From: JAJYZP01 sp049964535
GTDB lineage: Bacteria > Actinomycetota > Acidimicrobiia > Acidimicrobiales > Acidimicrobiaceae
Length of the DNA: 5,783 nucleotides
Direction: 5' to 3'
NCBI GenBank assembly: GCA_049964535.1
Contig: JBMFXG010000166.1
Span: forward strand, 1-5,783
The translations under genes and the position numbers were made by a program. The notes under the pieces are model-generated. The model did not search any database. It saw nothing but the letters and a program-made list of their open reading frames with translations, and had not been told where the DNA came from. Positions 1 to 4,974 of this stretch are shown here, one piece after another. How positions within the stretch are numbered: position 1 is the first letter of the stretch; every line of letters begins with the position of its first letter.

Positions 1-2
1 CG

Positions 3-440
3 GCGATTCGGGACGCTTTCGATGCTCTTCAAGCCATTGAACGTAACCCGGTTAAGAACGCGAAGATTGGAGCCACCTTACTATCCCAAGATCAGGCAGA
101 GTGTACCGTAGTGAACTCAGATATTTTGTCTCTCGTAGAGACAACTCCACCGAATGCAATGATCAAGCTGAATATCTCGTCGGTAATCAATGACTACTAT
201 CGGTGGGCGTTTCCAAATGCAGACGCTCTGATCGCATATGTGACCTCTTTCGCGAAAGATCGAACGAGCGTCAAATTGAGAAATGATATCCTGGGTCGAT
301 TTGCTTCGATGCAAAAGAACTTAAACCTTGGAAATGCAGGAATTGAGAAGATCGCAAAATCGATTGGCATGAACGTCGCTCCGCTCCACTATTACAACCT
401 CTCGAATGTTCCGAAAGGGATTCTTACTATTAAGAAGTAG
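3..440 (+). CDS. Partial protein of unknown function (5' end outside window)
   Basis: The frame is open from base 3 to a TAG at 438-440, giving about 145 residues of the C-terminal part of a longer protein. A GTG at 111 is a possible internal start, but the open frame continues unbroken before it (…DAFDALQAIERNPV…), so the gene most likely begins outside the window. The visible part is soluble and mixed in character, with no membrane segment, signal peptide or cysteine pair. It has an Asn/Tyr-rich stretch (SSVINDYYRWAFPNADALIAY), a basic middle and a Lys-rich end (GILTIKK). I do not recognise the family. Base composition is more AT-rich than the genes to the right, with many AAT, ATA and AAA codons, which may point to foreign origin. 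It converges with the nusB group across a gene-poor gap. That it is a real gene is likely; its function is unknown. Confidence 0.6.
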   Translation, partial: AIRDAFDALQAIERNPVKNAKIGATLLSQDQAECTVVNSDILSLVETTPPNAMIKLNISSVINDYYRWAFPNADALIAYVTSFAKDRTSVKLRNDILGRFASMQKNLNLGNAGIEKIAKSIGMNVAPLHYYNLSNVPKGILTIKK

Positions 441-471
441 CCTCTGTCGGTCGTTGCAGAACGAGTAGAGG
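441..471 (+). terminator. Two-tier hairpin just after the stop codon; possible transcript end
   Basis: Immediately after the TAG of the upstream partial gene, CCTCT (441-445) can pair with AGAGG (467-471). Inside this, TCGTT (451-455) pairs with AACGA (460-464) around a GCAG loop. There is no U-tract afterwards (GCGTTTACGG follows), so this is not a canonical intrinsic terminator. It could help protect or end the transcript, or be chance. Confidence 0.25.
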
Positions 472-568
472 CGTTTACGGTTCATGGGCCGGAGTTTTCA
501 TCGCTCTCAAGTATCCGTCATTCATCTGTTTCGGTAACTGAAATCGAGATTGAGCAGAGACACAACGC

Positions 569-844
569 TCAGTTTGGAAGTTGTCCAACTTGAGGGTTGA
601 GACCCTCGTCCTCGATACCGGCGCTAGGGTATTGAGCACCGTGAGCTGCCATCGGCGCAGGTCGGACTACTGATCGAGGTTGATTGTAGTTGAGAGGTAT
701 TCCTAAGATGCGAGTTGAGGGTCTGGACTGAGGTGCCGGGCGGTCGTTCAAAGTGACGGTAGGCAAGAACCGTTGTAGTGCGGCGCGAGTCGTTGGTTGT
801 TCCTGTATCGTTGGGGACTTTGAGTGTTGCTCGATGCCGAGGCG
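569..844 (-). pseudogene. Possible gene remnant with Pro-rich C-terminus, no start codon
   Basis: This minus-strand frame is open for about 91 codons between a TAA at 845-847 and a TGA at 569-571. The only usable start is a TTG at 764-766, well inside it. The text is plausible as protein, rich in Pro, Gln, Arg and Ser (LGIEQHSKSPTIQEQPTTR … GIPLNYNQPRSVVRPAP … NPQVGQLPN), like a disordered tail. Upstream, a different frame (748-942) also looks protein-like (VLEWRCEFVRMQLRADG), as if a frameshift separates two parts of one old gene. No family is recognised, and the overlapping 624-1025 frame is an equally open competitor. It could simply be an open stretch by chance. Confidence 0.2.
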
Positions 845-1046
845 TTAAGGTTATGGTCGTTGTTTTTCCGAGACGGAGAGGGTCTTTGCCCGTCTGCTCG
901 AAGTTGCATGCGTACGAATTCGCAACGCCACTCGAGAACCACGAGATAGAGATGCCGAGGATGTTTTGACTCTCTAGCCTTGGCGACAGTCTCGTTTCAC
1001 AGAGTGGCATCCCCTTCGGGGTCACGTCCTCATGGGTGGAGGCTGC

Positions 1047-1340
1047 TTAAGATCTCAGGATGATGTTGACCGATGGGCCGAGGTGGAGATCGGTCGGCCT
1101 GTCCTTGGACAAGGAGATCGGCCGGTGCTTCGTAGCACGTTTGAGTCCGTGAGCGGCGACGAGTCGGACGGGGAGCGGCGACCTTTAGGGTGGTGTCAAA
1201 CCGAATTCCTTGGAGTACTCGAGAGCCTGGTGCCGCTTTAACTCCTGTCAAGTGATTGAGCTACCTTTGGACAGTTGCAGCGGCTGAGCGCAACAGAGCA
1301 AGGTGGTCCATGTGGTGAGATCAAATTCTGATGCACGAAC
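1047..1340 (-). pseudogene. Possible remnant of a P27-type phage terminase small subunit
   Basis: One minus-strand frame reads on through two internal stops (1248-1250 TGA and 1185-1187 TAA), with a TGA (1341-1343) before it and a TAA (1047-1049) at its end. Between the internal stops it encodes LKRHQALEYSKEFGLTPP. This resembles the end of P27-family terminase small subunits, which typically finish with a hydrophobic helix followed by an 'EFGLTPSSR'-type motif. The segment before it (FDLTTWTTLLCCAQPLQLSK) is in the position where that family has its 'LT…D…L…LC…' helix. The match is from memory of the motif and short, and other frames here also look passable. If real, it would mark a dead prophage or gene-transfer relic next to nusB. 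Confidence 0.2.
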
Positions 1341-1662
1341 TCAACAGATGCTCCAGGACCCTCTGCTGCGGTCTTCCGGAGATGGTGAGCGGATCTTTCG
1401 GTACGTGCTTTTGGATCGGTGCATCTCTATGTAGCTGCCCTACTGCGAGCGGTTGGGACCGCAAGTGAGTTAGCAAGCTGGCATAATCTCTCATTCTTTT
1501 TCGTCTTTGGTCTGTAGTTCTTTGAGGTTCTTCTTTATCTCAGAGAGGCCGAGGGAAGTTCGCAGCCTCTATTCGCTCTGCTGCAGTCTCGCAGCGGGGA
1601 GGAATGGGAGCTCGTTCGACCGTGGTCGCTTGGCTTAATCGAAAGTTCGGTGTGTTGGAACT

Positions 1663-2100
1663 CTATGAGAGTTGGGTGGTGGTCGAACCTGATCTCTGGA
1701 TACGTGGTGCGAGGCTCGTAAGGACGCCTCCGAGGACGCCATTGATGAATGAGGGTGATTGTTCTGAGCAATACTGTTTGGCTAGCTCTACGGCCTCCGA
1801 GATAGCTACTGCCGCTGATAGATCTTGAGCATAGAGGAGCTCGTAGACGGCAAAACGCATGACGAGCAAGTCGAGGAGGGGCATGCGAGAGAGCTCCCAT
1901 CCATAGCTGTTGTCGGTCAGGACTCGATCGATCTCGGCAATGTGAGCATAGATGCCCTCGATTCGCGTCTTGACGTACGTGCTCTCCGGGCTGTCAAGGG
2001 ACTCGAGAATCTCGGTTCCTGATCGGTCGAAAACGTTTGCTTGATAGAGAAGCGCCAGGACTCTCTCGCGTTCGATTCTGCGAACTTCTTGGCTGGTCAT
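1663..2100 (-). CDS. nusB: Transcription antitermination factor NusB
   Basis: NusB binds boxA RNA together with ribosomal protein S10 (NusE) and, with NusA and NusG, lets RNA polymerase read through rRNA operons; it acts in the cytoplasm. The 145-residue product has the usual family length and all-helical character. The N-terminal helix RRIERERVLALLYQANV (7-23) matches the family's 'RRxARExALQxLYQ' opening. The C-terminal part has the diagnostic AVAISEAVELAKQY (97-110) followed by SFINGVLGGVL (117-127), equivalent to 'vaInEaVelAKkf…FVNGVL'. About 18 Ser/Thr-rich residues trail the domain. The ATG lies 9 nt after the efp stop, and the preceding bases (CATGATTCACAAAA) contain no clear Shine-Dalgarno, so translation probably depends on coupling to efp. 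It is the last clear gene of the group. Confidence 0.95.
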   Translation of the reverse strand: MTSQEVRRIERERVLALLYQANVFDRSGTEILESLDSPESTYVKTRIEGIYAHIAEIDRVLTDNSYGWELSRMPLLDLLVMRFAVYELLYAQDLSAAVAISEAVELAKQYCSEQSPSFINGVLGGVLTSLAPRIQRSGSTTTQLS

Positions 2101-2109
2101 TTTTGTGAA

Positions 2110-2676
2110 TCATGCACGAGTAAGGTACTCGCCAGTTCGTGTATCCACTTTGATCTTTTCCCCTACATTTACGAAGAGTGGGACTTGTAAGACGAGGCCG
2201 GTTTCGACCGTCGCAGGCTTCCGGGCTCCTGAAACTCGATCACCTTGGAGTCCGGGTTCAGTCTCCGTTACAGTGAGTTCCACCGCGGCAGGGAGTTCTG
2301 AGGCGACTACCTCACCCTCGTAGGTCGAGAGTGTGATGGAGTCGCCTTCCTTCATGAAGTTCGTGGCGCTTCCGAGTGCGGCTGGGCCGACATTGAGTTG
2401 GTCGTAGGAGGTCATGTCCATAAAAACATATTGTTCGCCATCTCGATAGAGAAACTGCATCTCTCTTTTTTCGACGATGGCCTGTTCTACTTTCTCGTCC
2501 GCTCGATAGGTACGTTCTAGTACTTGGCCGGTTCGGACGCTTTTGATCTTTGTTCGAACAAACGCTCCACCTTTACCTGGCTTGACATGTTGGAACTCGA
2601 CGATGGTGTACAGCCCATCAGGGAGGACTAAGGTCATGCCGTTTTTGAAGTCGTTTGATGATGTCGTGGTGGCCAT
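2110..2676 (-). CDS. efp: Translation elongation factor P
   Basis: EF-P enters the ribosomal E site and relieves stalling at consecutive prolines. The 188-residue product has the three-barrel layout: an N-terminal KOW-like domain (1-65), then two OB-type domains. The loop HVKPGKGGAFVRTK (30-43) carries the tip lysine K35 that contacts the P-site tRNA. The C-terminal part holds the family signature region (GDRVSGARKPATVETG … VPLFVNVGEKIKVDTRTG). The ATG at 2674-2676 was chosen because it gives the family's start (MATTTSSNDFKNGMTL) and has GGAG 6 nt upstream. The frame is open 52 codons further, but that extension has no family resemblance and would overlap pepQ. The loop reads PGKGG rather than the PGKGP I recall from mycobacterial EF-P, and is closer to the Bacillus form. 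No modification enzyme is encoded in the window. Confidence 0.97.
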   Translation of the reverse strand: MATTTSSNDFKNGMTLVLPDGLYTIVEFQHVKPGKGGAFVRTKIKSVRTGQVLERTYRADEKVEQAIVEKREMQFLYRDGEQYVFMDMTSYDQLNVGPAALGSATNFMKEGDSITLSTYEGEVVASELPAAVELTVTETEPGLQGDRVSGARKPATVETGLVLQVPLFVNVGEKIKVDTRTGEYLTRA

Positions 2677-2692
2677 TGAAGTCTCCGGATTC
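2669..2692 (-). promoter_or_regulatory. Ribosome binding site deciding the efp start
   Basis: Read on the minus strand the sequence is ATCCGGAGACTTCAATG. GGAG lies 6 nt before the ATG at 2674-2676. This supports the 188-residue EF-P over the longer in-frame reading from 2832. Confidence 0.7.
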
Positions 2693-2741
2693 GATGTGGC
2701 TAACAAGGTTGCGATGCGGAGCTGCAGCGATGCCCCGATTG

Positions 2742-2760
2742 AACTATGAAGAGCATAGTT
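2742..2760. repeat. 7-bp perfect inverted repeat in the pepQ-efp gap
   Basis: AACTATG (2742-2748) and CATAGTT (2754-2760) are exact reverse complements around a 5-nt loop (CTCTT on the minus-strand transcript). The hairpin sits mid-way in the 112-nt non-coding stretch between the pepQ stop (2789) and the efp ATG. There is no U-run after it, so it is not an intrinsic terminator. It could be an operator half-site pair, an mRNA processing or stability element, or a leader feature giving efp expression separate from pepQ. Confidence 0.5.
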
Positions 2761-2788
2761 GCCTTCTGCGACCATCACGGGATTCATA

Positions 2789-3958
2789 TCAATCGATGAT
2801 CCAATCTTTTGGCGCCTTCGTGAGTACTTCATATCCAGTTTCGGTCACAACAAGAGAGTCTTCGATTCGTACCCCACAGTCGCCAGGTAGATAGACTCCG
2901 GGCTCGATGGTGACAACCATTGAAGCCTCGAGGAGATCGCCGGACCGCCCGTGAAGCCACGGTGCCTCGTGAATTTCGAGGCCGATACCGTGGCCGAGAC
3001 CGTGAGTAAAGTACGATCCCAAGCCGTTTTCGTTTAGGCTTTCTCGTACTGCTCTGTCGATCGTCGCGCAAGCAATGGTCGGAGCGAGGAGCGATACCCC
3101 AAGCCGTTGTGCCTCCACAACGGCTTTGAGCACAGCTGCACGAGACTCGCTTGGCGTACCGATTGCAAAGGTTCGGGTGCAGTCAGAGTGGTAACCGTTG
3201 ACTGTCGCTCCGAAATCTATGACGACGAGATCGCCCCGGGTGATGATGCGATCTGACGGTCTCGCGTGGGGCATAGCAGCTCGTGGGCCTGATGCGACGA
3301 TGGTCTCGAAGGAGGGAGCGTCAGCTCCCAGGTCAAGCATGGCGTTGTCGAGGAGGCGAGCGATGGTTCGTTCTGAGTGTCCTTGAGGCAACTGCTCGGT
3401 AATGGCAGCGAGAGCAAGGTCGCCGATCGATGCTGCACGTCTTAGCTGGGCGATCTCCTCTGGCTTCTTGCGCTTTCGTAGTTCCTCAACCGAGTGAGAA
3501 GCAGATTTGACCTCGATCTTCGCCCCGACAGCCTGGCGGACCATCTCGAGCTCCGACCAAGTAATCGATCTCTCCTCTACCCCGAGAGTTGGCTGAGAAA
3601 GCGCAGCAGCGAGGCTACTTAGTCGTTCGGGTAGCTCGTCGAGCGAGCCTTCCGGATCGATACGTACTCTGTCCGCTCCATACTCTCTGAGCTGGGTAGT
3701 TGCTTGGTCTCGGTAGCGACCATCGGTGAAGAGGATGGGATCAGAGTCTTTTGAGCTTGGTACGAAGAGGCGGGCATAGGAACCTGTGAATCCGGTGAGA
3801 TAGCGGATGCTTACCAGGTTTGAGAGGTAGAGGCCGCCAAGAGTTGCTCGATCGAGGCTTGCGATCAGAGCTGTGATCAGGGATCCCGTGGTTGGTGTGG
3901 ATGCACCGTTGCCTGTAACCGAGCTATCAAGATTGGAATTGCCTGAGAAATTTTCCAC
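2789..3958 (-). CDS. pepQ: M24B metallopeptidase, Xaa-Pro aminopeptidase/dipeptidase
   Basis: Cleaves the bond before proline in peptides, probably in the cytoplasm. The 389-residue product has an N-terminal creatinase-like domain (about 30-155, with SNLVSIRYLTGFTGS and FTDGRYRDQA) and a C-terminal 'pita-bread' domain (about 165-389). All five dinuclear metal ligands are present: D248 (VVIDFGA), D259 (HSDCTRTF), H323 (HGLGHGIGLEIHE), E352 (TIEPGVY) and E366 (GVRIEDSL). Catalytic-type histidines H231 (MPHARPS) and H330 are also present. Start is GTG at 3956-3958, the only usable start between the upstream in-frame stop and the conserved domain. A GGAAGGG lies too far away (about 15 nt) to be an ideal ribosome binding site. 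The first 26 residues are Ser/Gly/Thr-rich and not part of the domain. Aminopeptidase versus dipeptidase (pepP or pepQ) cannot be settled by sequence alone; pairing with efp is common for this clade. Confidence 0.93.
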   Translation of the reverse strand: MENFSGNSNLDSSVTGNGASTPTTGSLITALIASLDRATLGGLYLSNLVSIRYLTGFTGSYARLFVPSSKDSDPILFTDGRYRDQATTQLREYGADRVRIDPEGSLDELPERLSSLAAALSQPTLGVEERSITWSELEMVRQAVGAKIEVKSASHSVEELRKRKKPEEIAQLRRAASIGDLALAAITEQLPQGHSERTIARLLDNAMLDLGADAPSFETIVASGPRAAMPHARPSDRIITRGDLVVIDFGATVNGYHSDCTRTFAIGTPSESRAAVLKAVVEAQRLGVSLLAPTIACATIDRAVRESLNENGLGSYFTHGLGHGIGLEIHEAPWLHGRSGDLLEASMVVTIEPGVYLPGDCGVRIEDSLVVTETGYEVLTKAPKDWIID

Positions 3959-3968
3959 GCTATTACGT

Positions 3969-3990
3969 CTTAACCCTTCCTTAACTTTTC
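3969..3990. repeat. Tandem 11-bp direct repeat, PhoB/OmpR-type operator candidate
   Basis: CTTAACCCTTC (3969-3979) is followed directly by CTTAACTTTTC (3980-3990), identical at 9 of 11 positions, giving two TTAAC cores one helical turn apart. OmpR/PhoB-family response regulators bind direct repeats with this spacing, and the Bacillus PhoP box is TTAACA-like with 5-nt spacers. The repeat lies about 10 bp upstream of the pepQ start codon and about 80 bp upstream of ctaB. Repression of pepQ or activation of ctaB would both be possible. Confidence 0.4.
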
Positions 3991-4005
3991 GGACAGGGTA
4001 AGGTT

Positions 4006-4020
4006 AGTTCATACAGTTCA
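4006..4020. repeat. AGTTCA direct repeat, 3-nt spacer
   Basis: AGTTCA occurs at 4006-4011 and again at 4015-4020, separated by TAC. It sits between the 11-bp tandem repeat and the ctaB ribosome binding region, where a core promoter or activator site would be expected. No known regulator is recognised. Confidence 0.3.
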
Positions 4021-4068
4021 ACAGAGTTTCGTGATGTATCGATGGTGAGTTAAGAAAGAGCTGGTTGT

Positions 4069-4974
4069 ATGGAGTCCTACGTAGCACCGGTGCGTTCTGT
4101 TCCGATGATGAGACAGGTTCGGGGTTATGTTGCCCTAACTAAACCGCGCATTATTGAGCTCCTGCTCATCGCAACGGTCCCTGCCATGGTCGTAGCGAAG
4201 GGTGGTCTTCCCTCGATCCCCAAGATCGTTCTCACCGTCGTCGGTGGAACCCTTGCCGCCGGCGGAGCGAACGCCGTCAATATGTGGTTTGATCGCGATA
4301 TCGATGCGATGATGAAGAGAACGCAAGGTCGGCCGCTCGTTACCGGGGATGTGACTCCGCAAGCTGCCTTGATCTTCGCAGTAGCACTCGAGGTCGTTGC
4401 ATTCGCAATTCTCGATCTAGGCGACAATCTTCTCTCAGCTGTTCTTGCACTTTCGGCTGCTGCCTTCTACATCTTCATTTATACGATCTGGTTGAAGCGT
4501 TCGACGTCGCAAAATATCGTCATTGGGGGTGCGGCCGGTGCCGTGCCTGTGCTCGTTGGATGGGCTGCGGTGCAAGACCATGTTTCGGCCGCCGCAATCT
4601 TAATGTTCGCAATAATTTTTCTCTGGACGCCTCCGCACTTCTGGGCGCTCGCGTACCGCTACCGAGATGACTATTCATCGGCAAACGTTCCAATGCTGCC
4701 CTCTGTGGCGACGCTCCGCCATACCGCTCAGCAGATCATTGTCTACACCGTTGTTTTGGTAGTGGCGACCTTAGCGTTAGGCCCGATCGCTCATCTGGGG
4801 CTTGTCTACGACGGTGCTGCGTCTCTTCTAGGGATTGTTTTTCTTTGGTACGGGGTTCGGCTCTACCGTACTCAGAGTCCCAAGGTAGCGATGAGGGTGT
4901 TCTCCTACTCGATTACCTACCTAACGTTGCTCTTCGTTTTCATGGGGGTGGACGTCCTTGTCCGTCATGGCTGA
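4069..4974 (+). CDS. ctaB: Protohaem IX farnesyltransferase (haem O synthase)
   Basis: Transfers a farnesyl group from farnesyl diphosphate to the haem B vinyl group, making haem O, the precursor of haem A for cytochrome oxidase; it is an integral membrane enzyme of the UbiA family. The 301-residue product has the usual length and about nine hydrophobic segments (roughly 29-43, 52-70, 98-115, 121-141, 150-167, 173-188, 222-240, 243-263, 279-296). The first Asp-rich motif is NMWFDRDIDAMMKRTQGRPL (71-90; N71, D75, D79, R84). The second region is TPPHFWALAYRYRDDY (187-202), followed by VPMLP. YTIWLKRSTSQNIVIGGAAG (138-157) is also typical. Start is ATG at 4069; ATGs at codons 13 and 14 are alternatives just before the conserved VRGYVALTKPR. 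The stop overlaps the thioredoxin gene by 8 nt, so the two are probably co-transcribed. Confidence 0.96.
   Translation: MESYVAPVRSVPMMRQVRGYVALTKPRIIELLLIATVPAMVVAKGGLPSIPKIVLTVVGGTLAAGGANAVNMWFDRDIDAMMKRTQGRPLVTGDVTPQAALIFAVALEVVAFAILDLGDNLLSAVLALSAAAFYIFIYTIWLKRSTSQNIVIGGAAGAVPVLVGWAAVQDHVSAAAILMFAIIFLWTPPHFWALAYRYRDDYSSANVPMLPSVATLRHTAQQIIVYTVVLVVATLALGPIAHLGLVYDGAASLLGIVFLWYGVRLYRTQSPKVAMRVFSYSITYLTLLFVFMGVDVLVRHG

Larger units (their letters stand above)
441..1662. other. Gene-poor 1.2-kb stretch with decayed coding remnants and small hairpins
   Basis: No open frame here is convincing on either strand. Frames that look open overlap each other in all phases and end abruptly. On the minus strand several short stretches look protein-like but are broken: a Pro-rich frame at 569-844 with no start codon, a frame at 1047-1340 with internal stops, and a Lys/Glu-rich end at 1491-1568. 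Small perfect hairpins occur at 578-591, 592-607, 1102-1115 and 1125-1138, and one with a UUCG-type loop at 1004-1025. Stems of 5-6 bp are close to what chance gives in this length. I see no tRNA, RNase P or tmRNA hallmark, no transposase and no terminal inverted repeats. Best reading: decaying accessory DNA between two converging transcription units. An unrecognised structured RNA remains possible. Confidence 0.5.
3959..4068. promoter_or_regulatory. Divergent control region between pepQ and ctaB
   Basis: These 110 bp separate two divergent genes and must hold both promoters unless transcripts come from elsewhere. The region is AT-richer than its flanks. I cannot assign -35 and -10 boxes with confidence on either strand. 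It contains two adjacent 11-mers (3969-3990) and a hexamer direct repeat (4006-4020), both described separately. Before ctaB, AAGAAAGAG (4052-4060), 8 nt from the ATG, is a weak Shine-Dalgarno candidate. Confidence 0.6.

Noticed and set aside
624..1025. 133-codon minus-strand open frame
   Set aside because: Thr/Ser/Arg-rich text with no recognisable motif, overlapped by two other open frames on the same strand. It has no ribosome binding site and no neighbouring operon.
1004..1025. UUCG-type hairpin as a terminator or RNA gene
   Set aside because: Only 4 paired bases in the inner stem, a bulge before the outer GTG/CAC pairs and no U-tract; too weak to call by itself.
1086..1138. GAGATCGG direct repeat (1086 and 1114) with hairpins at 1102-1115 and 1125-1138 as a mobile-element end
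   Set aside because: Repeats are short and imperfect beyond 8 bp. There is no transposase or target-site duplication, and stems of 5-6 bp are expected by chance in a kilobase.
778..1241. Plus-strand open frames at 778-969 and 1032-1241
   Set aside because: Low-quality text rich in Arg, Gly and Val, no ribosome binding site, no motif; likely chance frames.
1030..1251. 73-codon minus-strand frame (starts TTG)
   Set aside because: Arg/Pro-rich with no motif. It competes with the more terminase-like frame in the same stretch, and neither can be called an intact gene.
1535..1900. 121-codon minus-strand open frame
   Set aside because: It overlaps the end of nusB in another phase, and nusB has clear family motifs.
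2677..2832. 52-residue N-terminal extension of EF-P, in frame from 2832
   Set aside because: It has no EF-P resemblance and would overlap the end of pepQ. The ATG at 2674-2676 has GGAG at good spacing and gives the family's usual N-terminus and length.
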